Notes: a model not told the origin generated them from the letters alone. 64,000 nt of DNA from UBA10364 sp905182675 (GCA_963933975.1 CAWVWE010000004.1:1-64000), one strand, 5' to 3'; positions 15,703 to 24,495 are shown, counted from the stretch's first letter. Translations and numbers: made by a program.

Positions 15703-18206
15703 TGTATTACAGTATTTTATGGTTGTTTTTATCAACGATTATTGTTTTAATAATTGTAGGTTATAATTATTTGTACCTACCAGATTTAAAGGTAATTAGA
15801 TTACTAGCGGTAGGTGCGGGAATAGTGTTATTACTTATCAGTCTATTATTACCATTAAGATACTTTCTTTTAACCCTTTTAACGTTTTGGTTACCCGACC
15901 ATAGACTTGGTTATTTATTAAGTAGATATGATCATGGTTTACTTCATCAAGCTAGTCAATTGAAAAAAGAAGGGGTTATAGGAATATGGTCTTCAAAAAA
16001 AGTCAAACTCAACTCAGAATTAACACTCACCAAAAACCTTCCTAAGCTAAAAAAGAAGTTTAATGTTACAAAAGGACTTGTTTTCCTATTAACATTAGTG
16101 GGTATAGTTTTTTTTATTCCTCACTCTCCAGTTATAGAGAGTTCAAAAGAGTTGATTTTTGGAACCCTCAGGGAATCATACAACGACTCTATTATAAAAG
16201 ATACAATACATGTTAATTACAAAAACAACTTTAACCCTGAGGCTATAATGAATCAAGGTTTTGTTAGTGTTGGAACTAATAATGTATTTACAATTGATAA
16301 GGATACGGTCCTTTCTTGGAAGTACCTAAACAGGAAGGTGAAGGAGCAATATATTATTTGCGATAGTATACCTGTTTTAACCAATTGGTTTGCATCAATA
16401 ACACCACCTGAGTATTTAAACATTGAAAAATATAATGAACAAGACACTATTGTAGTATATCCAGAGTCAACAGTTGAGTTAAGAATGAAGGGTGTGCTCG
16501 TTAATTTATTCCAAATTAAAGTTTCACGTGGAACATATAATATTACCGACGCTTTTATATTGACAGCCAAGGACACAGCAGTCTATATATATCATGTAAA
16601 TAACACCATAAAGATTCCAGTCAAATTAATACTGGACCAGTTGCCTGTTATAAACATCATAGAGAACAACAAGGAGTATGTGCGCTATACAGTGAAGGAT
16701 GATTTTATTGTACAGCGCTTTCAATTAAATGACGGAGACATTACCACAGTAAACAAAAACAAGCTAGATCTAAAGGTTGATTGGAACAACGCCGTGAAAT
16801 TAGAGCTACGTGTTTGGGACAACCATAACCAATCCTCAAGAACATCCATTACGAAACCAAAGCCGCTGTCATCTGAGTTGTTGTTAAACACAGGCGCGAG
16901 TATATTACGTAAGTCAGAACAATTCCAGGATTCAAACGTAAACAAACAAAAAACACCTGATGATTTAAACACACCCGAGCTTGAGAAGAGTTTAAAAAAA
17001 GTGAAAGACCTTAAAGAAGAAGAGGTGAAGGGTGTGAATGAAGCTAAAGAGGATCTTATAAAACAATTAGATGTCTTATGGAAGACAGAACAGCTCATAG
17101 AGTTATTAGAAGCGGTGGACACCACGTCTAATAAATCATTAGACACAGCGCTGTTTAAATTAAGTTCTGATATAACAGACGAGGCACAGAATGAAATCCT
17201 TAAGGAGGTGTCTAATGAGGTGTTAAAAATTCCAGAGGCAGGTGAAGAAAGAGTAGAAAAAGCAAAGGAGTCTGCTCAAAAGCTAAAGGACATATTAAAC
17301 GAAGAAACCGCCACCGTTCAATCAGACAATGTGGAGCGTTTAAAAAGACTCTTAAAAGGGTCGTGGTCTGTTAGCGTGTTGCAGGAGCAGCTGGGTATAG
17401 ACCCGCAAGAGCGCAAAGCGAAACAGCAGCGGGCACTGATTGAGCTAGAGAAATTTATAACAGATACCGTGGACATGATTATGGTTTCAGACCAGGCCCT
17501 TAATAGTGCTTTAACCCTAAATAGAGAGGAACTAGACAACGCAATCTTTTCGATGAGGCACGAATTAAAAACGGCCCGGTATAACGCGACTACTATTGGA
17601 TACGTAGTGAAAGCACTAAACCAACTGTCAGAAACGCTATATTTTATTTTAGAGAGTGAGAAAAAAGCGTTGGTTGACGCAAATAAGAAATGTAAAAAAG
17701 GCAAACCAGGGCAGTCAGGTAAGCCTAGTAGAAATGGACAGGGCAAAGACGGTAAGTCTGGTAATGACAAACAAGGCAAGCTTCCTAATGGCCGGAAAAA
17801 AGGAATGTCACCCGTACCATCTAAACAAAACGAGGGTGAAGGATCGGTAAAACCAGGTTCCGCAGGAAAGAAAAAAACCACCAGTGAGCTACTAAAAACA
17901 CTTGAAGAGGCTCAGAATGCACTGACCGGGACACCGTCGCCAAAAGCTTTAGAAGAAGAAATAAAAAAACTGATCGAAGAATTGTTGTTTAACACAAAGA
18001 CCTTGTCTGATGGTAATGGAGATTTCAACGATAGACTTTGGGAAACACTGGAGGCCGTGTATAACAAGCAACAAACAGGGAATCAGCGCGAAGCAAACGA
18101 ATCTGATAAGGATGTTTTTAACGGAGGTGAAGAGCCTTTGTTCAAAGTAATAGAATATCCAAGATCGGCACTACCTTTACCCATCCTAAAGCAGAATAAA
18201 AAGTAA
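15645..18206 (+). CDS. DUF4175-family large membrane protein
   Basis: 853 residues. Two N-terminal hydrophobic helices (about 18-38 and 50-75) and a third near 145-160 precede a long soluble part with extensive charged helical, probably coiled-coil, segments (about 440-680). A Gly/Lys/Ser/Asn-rich low-complexity stretch (about 684-745) comes before a helical C-terminus. This architecture and position directly before ybeY and mnmG fit the Bacteroidota DUF4175 family; its role is unknown. ATG 15645; the stop overlaps the ybeY start (TAATG). GC rises from the 5' to the 3' end. A parS-like site lies inside the gene. Confidence 0.78.
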   Translation: MKENKHIKEFAKALFLRKSLYYSILWLFLSTIIVLIIVGYNYLYLPDLKVIRLLAVGAGIVLLLISLLLPLRYFLLTLLTFWLPDHRLGYLLSRYDHGLLHQASQLKKEGVIGIWSSKKVKLNSELTLTKNLPKLKKKFNVTKGLVFLLTLVGIVFFIPHSPVIESSKELIFGTLRESYNDSIIKDTIHVNYKNNFNPEAIMNQGFVSVGTNNVFTIDKDTVLSWKYLNRKVKEQYIICDSIPVLTNWFASITPPEYLNIEKYNEQDTIVVYPESTVELRMKGVLVNLFQIKVSRGTYNITDAFILTAKDTAVYIYHVNNTIKIPVKLILDQLPVINIIENNKEYVRYTVKDDFIVQRFQLNDGDITTVNKNKLDLKVDWNNAVKLELRVWDNHNQSSRTSITKPKPLSSELLLNTGASILRKSEQFQDSNVNKQKTPDDLNTPELEKSLKKVKDLKEEEVKGVNEAKEDLIKQLDVLWKTEQLIELLEAVDTTSNKSLDTALFKLSSDITDEAQNEILKEVSNEVLKIPEAGEERVEKAKESAQKLKDILNEETATVQSDNVERLKRLLKGSWSVSVLQEQLGIDPQERKAKQQRALIELEKFITDTVDMIMVSDQALNSALTLNREELDNAIFSMRHELKTARYNATTIGYVVKALNQLSETLYFILESEKKALVDANKKCKKGKPGQSGKPSRNGQGKDGKSGNDKQGKLPNGRKKGMSPVPSKQNEGEGSVKPGSAGKKKTTSELLKTLEEAQNALTGTPSPKALEEEIKKLIEELLFNTKTLSDGNGDFNDRLWETLEAVYNKQQTGNQREANESDKDVFNGGEEPLFKVIEYPRSALPLPILKQNKK
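16520..16535. other. parS-like centromere site 1
   Basis: AGTTTCACGTGGAACA matches the general ParB site TGTTTCACGTGAAACA at 14 of 16 positions and keeps the CACGTG core and both half-sites. It lies inside the DUF4175 coding region, which is common for parS. Known parS sites cluster near replication origins. Confidence 0.65.
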
Positions 18207-18583
18207 TGAATCCAGGACTAGTTGTTGAGAAAGTTCTCAAAGTTATTGAGGAAATTTACACAGAGCGACGGCTGGGTAAAATAGAGGTTCACTGGTTGAC
18301 AGACCAACAGTTGTTGGAGCTAAACATAAAGCACCTGAATCACGATTACTTGACAGACATTATCACGTTTGATTATTCACGGGGAACAAGGATAAGTGGG
18401 GAACTGTTTATTAGTACTCAAATGGTTCAAAGTAATGCCGAGGAACACGGTTGTTCGGAATTAACAGAAACACAGCGGGTTGTTGCCCATGGAATCCTTC
18501 ATTTGTTGGGTTTTGGAGATAAATCCCCGGAGGAAGCGGCCATGATGAGAACTAAAGAAAACGAGGTACTCGCACGATTATAG
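18206..18583 (+). CDS. ybeY: Endoribonuclease YbeY (rRNA maturation)
   Basis: 125 residues. The metal-site motif appears as AHGILHLLGFGDKSPEE: the first two His of HGxLHLxGxxH are present, and the third is replaced by Lys, a variant I recall from other Bacteroidota YbeY proteins. DIITFDYS and GELFIS blocks support the family. YbeY acts in 16S rRNA 3' end processing and ribosome quality control. ATG 18206 overlaps the DUF4175 stop, and mnmG begins three bases after its stop, so the three genes are probably one transcript. Confidence 0.9.
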   Translation: MNPGLVVEKVLKVIEEIYTERRLGKIEVHWLTDQQLLELNIKHLNHDYLTDIITFDYSRGTRISGELFISTQMVQSNAEEHGCSELTETQRVVAHGILHLLGFGDKSPEEAAMMRTKENEVLARL

Positions 18584-18586
18584 ACT

Positions 18587-20440
18587 ATGGTATTAGACGA
18601 AACATATGACGTTATAGTAGTAGGAGGTGGCCACGCTGGTTGTGAGGCTGCTTACTGCGCAGCAAAAATGGGGTCAAGTGTACTACTGATAACCATGAAC
18701 ATGCAAAGCATTGCTCAAATGAGTTGCAACCCGGCTATGGGTGGGGTTGCAAAGGGGCAAATTGTGAGGGAAATAGACGCTCTTGGCGGAGGATCAGGCA
18801 TCATCACCGACAAAAGCATGATTCAGTTTAGAATGTTGAACAAGAGCAAAGGCCCAGCAATGTGGAGCCCACGCGTTCAGAGTGACAGAATGCTTTTTGC
18901 CCAATATTGGAGAGAACAACTTGAGTCTACTCCAGGACTTAACATGTTTCAAGATATGGTTTCTGGTTTATTGGTTTCTGACGGTACCATTCATGGGGTA
19001 AAGACGTCCCTTGGCCTAGAGTTTCGCTCGAAAACAGTGATATTAACTAGCGGGACCTTTATGAATGGCTTAATTCATGTTGGTGATCAAAACTTTGGAG
19101 GAGGAAGGGCTGGCGAAAGAGCGAGCACAGGGATTACAGAGGAGTTGATTCAACTTGGGTTCGAAGCAGGAAGAATGAAAACAGGGACCCCGCCAAGAAT
19201 AGATGGACGCACGATAGACTATAGCTTAATGGAAGAGCAGCCTGGTGATGAGCATCCAGGACAATTTAGCTTTACCGGTGAAAACAAGCTTAAAAAACAA
19301 CGCAGTTGTTGGATTACACACACTTCACAAGAAGTGCATGATACTCTGAAAAAAGGGTTTGATAGATCTCCGTTATTTAACGGAGCTATTAAAGGAACGG
19401 GTCCAAGATACTGTCCAAGTATTGAAGACAAGATTGATAGGTTTTCGGAGAAATCATCACATCAAATTTTTGTGGAACCAGAGGGTTGGAGTACCGTTGA
19501 GGTTTATGTTAACGGCTTCTCGACGTCATTACCAATAGAAATACAACACGAAGCGTTGCGTAAAGTACAGGGTTTTAAGAACGCGAAATTCTTTAGACCA
19601 GGCTACGCCATTGAATACGATTATTTTCCACCTACCCAGTTAAAACACACACTAGAAACCAAACTAGTTAGCGGCTTGTATTTTGCGGGTCAGATAAATG
19701 GCACTACAGGATATGAGGAAGCGGCTTGCCAAGGACTTATGGCAGGAGTTAACGCGACGCTCAAGGTAAAAGGAGAAGCGCCTTTTATCCTAGGAAGGGC
19801 AGATGCGTATATTGGTGTTTTGATAGACGATCTGATCACAAAGGGTACAGACGAGCCGTATAGAATGTTTACCTCAAGAGCGGAGTATAGGCTTCTTTTA
19901 AGACAAGACAACGCAGACATAAGGTTAACCGCTTTAGGACATAAAATTGGACTTGCAGGTGAGGCAAGAATGAAAGTATTAAAGCTTAAGCAGTCGCAAA
20001 TACAAAAAGGACAACAAGAGCTAGATAAAAACCTTCCGCTGGCTTCAATAAACGAGGTTTTACAAATCAAGGACGAGAAGCTGGCGAAGGAAAAGATAAA
20101 AACCAACAAGCTTGTAGCTCGCCCAGGCTTATATCTAAAGGACTTTAAAGAATCATTTCAAACGCAAGATTGGTGGAACAATGAAGTTGTTGAACAACTA
20201 GAGATAGACATTAAATACGGCGGATACATCGCAAGAGAGCGTGATAATGTCGCTAAAATGAAGCGACTGAACGACAAAGAGATCCCTGAAAACTTTAATT
20301 ACTTAAAAGTTAAAGGCCTGAGCTATGAGGGAAGAGACAAGCTAGAGATGATTAGACCTGCGACAATAGCTCAAGCAGGAAGAATCAGTGGAATAAGCCA
20401 AAGTGACATTCATGTGCTGTTGGTGTACATGGGTAGATAA
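18587..20440 (+). CDS. mnmG: tRNA uridine-5-carboxymethylaminomethyl modification enzyme MnmG (GidA)
   Basis: 617 residues, normal length. The N-terminal FAD-binding motif is VVGGGHAGCEAA, followed by CNPAMGGVAKGQ, the MKTGTPPRI block and GQINGTTGYEEAACQG. With MnmE it modifies U34 of several tRNAs. It begins three bases after ybeY. In many bacteria gidA lies beside the replication origin, which fits the parS site immediately after this stop codon. Confidence 0.97.
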   Translation: MVLDETYDVIVVGGGHAGCEAAYCAAKMGSSVLLITMNMQSIAQMSCNPAMGGVAKGQIVREIDALGGGSGIITDKSMIQFRMLNKSKGPAMWSPRVQSDRMLFAQYWREQLESTPGLNMFQDMVSGLLVSDGTIHGVKTSLGLEFRSKTVILTSGTFMNGLIHVGDQNFGGGRAGERASTGITEELIQLGFEAGRMKTGTPPRIDGRTIDYSLMEEQPGDEHPGQFSFTGENKLKKQRSCWITHTSQEVHDTLKKGFDRSPLFNGAIKGTGPRYCPSIEDKIDRFSEKSSHQIFVEPEGWSTVEVYVNGFSTSLPIEIQHEALRKVQGFKNAKFFRPGYAIEYDYFPPTQLKHTLETKLVSGLYFAGQINGTTGYEEAACQGLMAGVNATLKVKGEAPFILGRADAYIGVLIDDLITKGTDEPYRMFTSRAEYRLLLRQDNADIRLTALGHKIGLAGEARMKVLKLKQSQIQKGQQELDKNLPLASINEVLQIKDEKLAKEKIKTNKLVARPGLYLKDFKESFQTQDWWNNEVVEQLEIDIKYGGYIARERDNVAKMKRLNDKEIPENFNYLKVKGLSYEGRDKLEMIRPATIAQAGRISGISQSDIHVLLVYMGR

Positions 20441-20456
20441 CGTTTCACGTGAAACT
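20441..20456. other. parS-like centromere site 2
   Basis: CGTTTCACGTGAAACT contains the perfect 14-base palindrome GTTTCACGTGAAAC and matches TGTTTCACGTGAAACA at 14 of 16 positions, differing only at the two end bases. It lies in the short gap between mnmG and the next gene. Confidence 0.8.
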
Positions 20457-20459
20457 ATT

Positions 20460-21344
20460 ATGAAAGAAAAAGTAATTACTTGTCCGGTATGTGGAGGCAA
20501 TCAGTACAACAATGTGGTATCAACCGTAGATTACTCTACGACCAAGGAGTCTTTTGATGTAGTCCAGTGCTCGGCTTGTACACATTTATACACCAGTCCA
20601 CGTATTATAGAAACCAGCATTGCTCCATATTACGACAACCCAAACTACATAAGTCACACCAACGACCAGGCCACTTTTTTTTCTAAAGTGTATCAGCAGT
20701 TACGGAAGCTTAACCTTTCGCGCAAGACATCATATGTAACATCTGTAACACCAAGGGAAAGCCGTGTATTAGATTACGGATGTGGCACGGGTCAGTTTTT
20801 AGAAGCATTAAGCACAAATTACTTTAGGCCAGAAGGTGTAGAAATAAACCCCGCTGCTCGAGAAAAAGCATCGAAGTTTGGCAAGGTGCACGCTTCTATT
20901 GAGACAGTGAAACCAGGGGTTCAAACAATAAGCATGTGGCATGTAATGGAACACGTTTATGATCCAAAAACGCTGCTGAACGAATTTAAATCGAGACTAA
21001 ACCCCGGTGGACACATACTAATCGCGGTGCCTAACCCAGAAAGTCACGACGCAAAGCACTACGGAAAGCATTGGGCAGCGTGGGACGTTCCTATACATGT
21101 TCACCACTTTACAAAGCAAAGTATGGTTAAAATGATGGAAGATGCAGGTTTTCAACACCTAAGCATCACGCCAATGAACATGGACAGCTACTACATCAGC
21201 CTTCTGTCAGAGCAGTACAAGTCGGCAAGCGAGAGTAAATCAACAAAAAATTGGTTAAACGCTGTTTTACAGGGCTTTAAAAGCAACTATAAAGCAAAAA
21301 AAGACAATACGAGCTCCTTGATTTACACGTTTAAATTAAACTAA
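20460..21344 (+). CDS. Class I SAM-dependent methyltransferase with N-terminal zinc ribbon
   Basis: 294 residues from ATG 20460; an upstream in-frame extension would overlap mnmG and the parS site. Two Cys pairs, CPVC and CSAC, form a probable zinc ribbon in the first 45 residues. SAM-binding motif I is LDYGCGTGQFLEAL, followed by MWHVMEH and a GGHILIAVPNP block. This is the methyltransferase type often found in surface sugar or lipid modification, and also after mnmG in related genomes. The substrate is unknown. It converges with holB, overlapping by 9 bases. Confidence 0.82.
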   Translation: MKEKVITCPVCGGNQYNNVVSTVDYSTTKESFDVVQCSACTHLYTSPRIIETSIAPYYDNPNYISHTNDQATFFSKVYQQLRKLNLSRKTSYVTSVTPRESRVLDYGCGTGQFLEALSTNYFRPEGVEINPAAREKASKFGKVHASIETVKPGVQTISMWHVMEHVYDPKTLLNEFKSRLNPGGHILIAVPNPESHDAKHYGKHWAAWDVPIHVHHFTKQSMVKMMEDAGFQHLSITPMNMDSYYISLLSEQYKSASESKSTKNWLNAVLQGFKSNYKAKKDNTSSLIYTFKLN

Positions 21345-22427
21345 ACCCCGGAAGGCTTTGTGAAGCTCGTAACTAGTGTGTGTTATTGATGTTTTCACAT
21401 GAACATTTCTTTCAAGATCTCTCAAACAAGAGCCTAGTGCGGAAGTTATGGTTTGCGCTCCTCTTGGCAGAACGGAGTTGCTAAGCTTCTGAACATTGAT
21501 CGCGCCCAAGTCCGTAGCGCTACCCTCGGTAGCCTGAACATTGTGATAAAAACCCCGCTCTAAAAAGTGTTGTGCTCTGTAAATCAGTGTTTTAAGGCCT
21601 TCTTTTGGTAAAGAACTCAACTCATTTACAACCTCCGTTATTTCCACAGGGTTTCCTTTATAACAAGTGCGCATCCAGCTAGCGAAACCTTCAATCTGCG
21701 TTGCCTCAGGACTTTGCCTAGCGGTTATTGCCGCTCCTAGGTTAGGTGCATAAACCATTTCTAACAGCTTAGCAGTGGCGCTTGTTTCTGAGCTGAGTTC
21801 TTTGTTGAAAGAATCACTGCTTAACGGTCTACAATGCCATGGAGCGCATCTAGAGAGGACTGTAGGAAGAAGCCTGTTCTTCCGATGACTAATTAGAATA
21901 ATATAGGTATTAGGAAGAGGCTCCTCTATAAGCTTAAGCAGCTTGTTAGATGCCACAGGCTTAATTTGTTCTGGCATCCACAGTAACAGAACTCGGTTTT
22001 TGCCTTCAGCAGCAGTTAAACTGAGCTTGTGCTGGAGGTTTTGAATTTCCTTTATTGGAATCTGTAGCTGCTGGTTCTTTGTTGAAATTTGTTGCTGCCA
22101 GCTCTCGGGGTCTAAGAAGCGATTGGAAATAAGTGCCGAGCGAAATTCTTTGATATAATCATCAGATGTGCCGGAGGCTCCGCCGCTAACAACAGGAAAT
22201 GTAAGGGTAAGATCGGGATGCTCAAGCTTATTAACCCTTGTGCACCCTTTACATGTTCCGCAGTCGGTGTTGTTCTCACATAACAAAAGGCGCGCAACCG
22301 TAAGACCAAGAGGCAGCCCATCTTCACCTGGTCCTGACGAAATTAAGTTAGCGTGGTGTAGTTTTTTGGTCTCAATAGCATGCTTTAATTGAGAAACAAT
22401 TGCCGCGTTGTTATATGTTTGGAACAT
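21336..22427 (-). CDS. holB: DNA polymerase III delta' subunit
   Basis: 363 residues from ATG 22427 (MFQTYNN); the open frame extends 43 codons upstream but without family-like sequence. An AAA+ clamp-loader fold carries a degenerate Walker A (SSGPGEDG), a zinc module with C50, C56, C59 and C62, a KLLKLIEEP block and the sensor ISHRKNRLLPTVLSRC. Delta' is part of the complex that loads the beta clamp. Loss of the Walker Lys-Thr is normal for delta'. It is divergent from pgk. Confidence 0.87.
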   Translation of the reverse strand: MFQTYNNAAIVSQLKHAIETKKLHHANLISSGPGEDGLPLGLTVARLLLCENNTDCGTCKGCTRVNKLEHPDLTLTFPVVSGGASGTSDDYIKEFRSALISNRFLDPESWQQQISTKNQQLQIPIKEIQNLQHKLSLTAAEGKNRVLLLWMPEQIKPVASNKLLKLIEEPLPNTYIILISHRKNRLLPTVLSRCAPWHCRPLSSDSFNKELSSETSATAKLLEMVYAPNLGAAITARQSPEATQIEGFASWMRTCYKGNPVEITEVVNELSSLPKEGLKTLIYRAQHFLERGFYHNVQATEGSATDLGAINVQKLSNSVLPRGAQTITSALGSCLRDLERNVHVKTSITHTSYELHKAFRGLV

Positions 22428-22475
22428 AGATGAAGAGTCTAAAATAGATGGTAAATTGGCGCACCATTTAATATT

Positions 22476-22483
22476 CAAATTTA
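22476..22483 (-). promoter_or_regulatory. Bacteroidota-type -7 element for holB
   Basis: The minus strand reads TAAATTTG, an exact TAnnTTTG match, about 49 bases before the holB ATG at 22427. It also supports that start over the longer open frame, whose upstream candidates would lie at or before the promoter. Confidence 0.5.
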
Positions 22484-22484
22484 T

Positions 22485-23666
22485 ATGAAAACCTTTGACT
22501 TTTCTGGAAAGAACGTTTTGATTCGCGTTGACTTCAATGTTCCCCAAGACGACCAATTAAATATAACAGACAACACCCGTATTAAAGCTGCTTTACCAAC
22601 GATATTGGCTGTCCTAAAAGCCGGAGGCACGGCGGTATTAATGAGCCATTTAGGTCGTCCAAACGGTGAACGAAGCGCCAAATGTAGTCTAGGATCGCTT
22701 GTTGGAGAGCTTAAATCTCTTACAGGAGCGACTGTTTATTTCGCAGAAGACTGTATTGGAGATGTAGCAAAGGACGTAATAGAAGCGGCGGGTCCAGGTG
22801 AAATAGTATTGCTAGAAAACTTAAGGTTTTACAAAGAAGAGACTGATGGTGATCGTGAGTTCGCAGGGGCTCTAGCAGAGCTGGGAGACATATACTTAAA
22901 CGACGCGTTTGGCACAGCTCATAGAGCGCATGCCTCAACAGCTATTATAGCGGAATACTTTGGTGATGACGACAAGGGTTTTGGTTCTTTAATGGAAGCT
23001 GAGGTAAAAAGCATTTCGAAAGCTCTGGGCAGCGACAGAGCAACAACGGTAGCAATTATTGGAGGCGCGAAGGTGAGCTCTAAAATTGGAGTCATAAGCA
23101 ACATGCTTGAAAAAGTAGGCACAGTAGTTATTGGCGGCGGCATGGGGTTTACGTTTGTTAAAGCGATGGGAGGCCAGATAGGCACTTCTCTCGTGGAGGA
23201 TGATAAATTAGAATTAGCTAGAGAACTTATAATCAAAGCCAAGGAGAACGGGTGCAATCTCTTGTTACCAGTGGACACTCTAATCACAAAAAACTTTAGC
23301 GACACCCCTGCTGAACGCAACTGTCCGATAGGCGAGATTCCCGAAGGCTATATGGGCTTAGACAACGGTCCACAAAGTATTGAAGCAGTGAAGAAAGTAT
23401 TAGAAAATGCCACTACGATTATTTGGAATGGTCCTATGGGCGTGTTTGAATTTGAAAACTATGCCAGCGGAACAAAAACTGTGGCGGAGGCCATAGCGAA
23501 AAGCACTGAAAACGGAGCGTTTTCATTGATTGGTGGTGGCGATAGCGTAGCGGCAATAAATAAATTTGGCTATGCGGATAAAGTGAGTTACATCAGTACA
23601 GGAGGTGGTGCAATGCTTGAGTTTCTGGAAGGTAAAGTGCTTCCAGGTGTGGCAGCATTAAACTAG
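22485..23666 (+). CDS. pgk: Phosphoglycerate kinase
   Basis: 393 residues, standard length. The substrate site DFNVPQDD, SHLGRPNG, the ENLRFYKEE block, GGAKVSSKIG, GPMGVFE and the C-terminal IGGGDSVAA are all in order. It transfers phosphate from 1,3-bisphosphoglycerate to ADP in glycolysis. ATG 22485. The 3' end overlaps the convergent cvpA gene by 9 bases. Confidence 0.98.
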   Translation: MKTFDFSGKNVLIRVDFNVPQDDQLNITDNTRIKAALPTILAVLKAGGTAVLMSHLGRPNGERSAKCSLGSLVGELKSLTGATVYFAEDCIGDVAKDVIEAAGPGEIVLLENLRFYKEETDGDREFAGALAELGDIYLNDAFGTAHRAHASTAIIAEYFGDDDKGFGSLMEAEVKSISKALGSDRATTVAIIGGAKVSSKIGVISNMLEKVGTVVIGGGMGFTFVKAMGGQIGTSLVEDDKLELARELIIKAKENGCNLLLPVDTLITKNFSDTPAERNCPIGEIPEGYMGLDNGPQSIEAVKKVLENATTIIWNGPMGVFEFENYASGTKTVAEAIAKSTENGAFSLIGGGDSVAAINKFGYADKVSYISTGGGAMLEFLEGKVLPGVAALN

Positions 23667-24128
23667 GTAGGTTGCTATAATTTCAGTGAGGTCCAGAAGA
23701 AACGGATAAAAAAGGGAGTCTATTATCCACGCCGGATGCTGTAGTCCAGCTCCTTCTTTTATAGAGGAGTAAGCGAATGTGACCAAGGTCAGCCATAGCA
23801 CCGACTTTAAGAGGCCAAAAACGCCACCTAAAACCCTGTTAAAACCACCAAGAAAAATAGATTTTAATACCCGGTCTAGCACGTTGCCCAGCAGCATTAC
23901 AACCAAGTAAACAGCTAAGAAAAGCGCTAGGTAGGCGGCAATGGCAGCGTATTTCTCACCTATAAATGAGACTAAATATCCCGCTGTATCTTTGTGAAAA
24001 CTGAAGGAAACGGCCACAGCGAGCACAACGGCTAGTATTCCGGCGATTTCTTTAACAAAACCCTTCCATATACCTTTGACAAGGAGAAAAGCGGTAAAAA
24101 TCAATATAACGAGGTCTAGTCCTTGCAT
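23658..24128 (-). CDS. CvpA-family membrane protein
   Basis: 156 residues from ATG 24128 (MQGLDLVILIF); a GTG three codons upstream opens the frame. Four hydrophobic helices and the block GIWKGFVKEIAGI near residue 24 fit the CvpA (colicin V production) family, inner-membrane proteins found in most bacteria and linked to envelope integrity. The start overlaps or abuts the start region of the divergent gene at 24144. Confidence 0.83.
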   Translation of the reverse strand: MQGLDLVILIFTAFLLVKGIWKGFVKEIAGILAVVLAVAVSFSFHKDTAGYLVSFIGEKYAAIAAYLALFLAVYLVVMLLGNVLDRVLKSIFLGGFNRVLGGVFGLLKSVLWLTLVTFAYSSIKEGAGLQHPAWIIDSLFYPFLLDLTEIIATYLV

Positions 24129-24143
24129 AACACCCACAAAATA

Positions 24144-24494
24144 GTGAGAAGCGCAGAATTAAAAGCAGATTGGGAAACATTACTTGAGAAACTTACCAGC
24201 CAATTTCCAGGTGACGGAGACCTTGACCTTGACGGAGTTTTACTCCTTGTAGGAACACAAGAACTACAGATGGGCTATGTAAAGATGAAGAAAGACGTAA
24301 AAATAAACGTTCTTCATGTTGCAATATGCACGGTGTTAGAGCCCTATGGCTACTATGTGTTTGAAAAGAGAGACGAAGAAGGCTGGCCGCATTTTAAAAC
24401 ATTAAAAACATTGCCCAACTTAAAAGCAGGGGAGCAGTCGATATTAATGAAACAAGCGGTAGTCAACTACTTTAAAGAGAGCTCATATATCTAA
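24144..24494 (+). CDS. Conserved hypothetical protein
   Basis: 116 residues if started at GTG 24144 (MRSAELKADWETLLEKL). The only earlier candidate is TTG 24123, which would overlap cvpA, and no ATG occurs before residue ~43. The sequence has a helical N-terminus, a GVLLLVGTQELQMG block and HVAICTVLEPYGYYVF. Proteins of this kind accompany cvpA and pheS in related genomes as far as I recall, but no function is known. No membrane segment or signal. It ends at a strong terminator. Confidence 0.65.
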   Translation: MRSAELKADWETLLEKLTSQFPGDGDLDLDGVLLLVGTQELQMGYVKMKKDVKINVLHVAICTVLEPYGYYVFEKRDEEGWPHFKTLKTLPNLKAGEQSILMKQAVVNYFKESSYI

Positions 24495-24495
24495 A

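Noticed and set aside
11276..16900. Horizontally acquired island explaining the low GC
   Set aside because: The genes are typical single-copy Bacteroidota genes, no integrase, IS or tRNA boundary is present, and the GC change is gradual rather than sharp.
16721..17881. Long minus-strand open frames opposite DUF4175
   Set aside because: They arise from the biased Lys/Glu/Gly-rich coding of DUF4175 on the other strand and give Ser/Phe/Pro-rich nonsense proteins.
21391..21405. Third parS-like palindrome near holB (TTTTCACATGAAC)
   Set aside because: The CACGTG core is CACATG and several flanking bases differ; it lies in coding sequence and is well within chance similarity.
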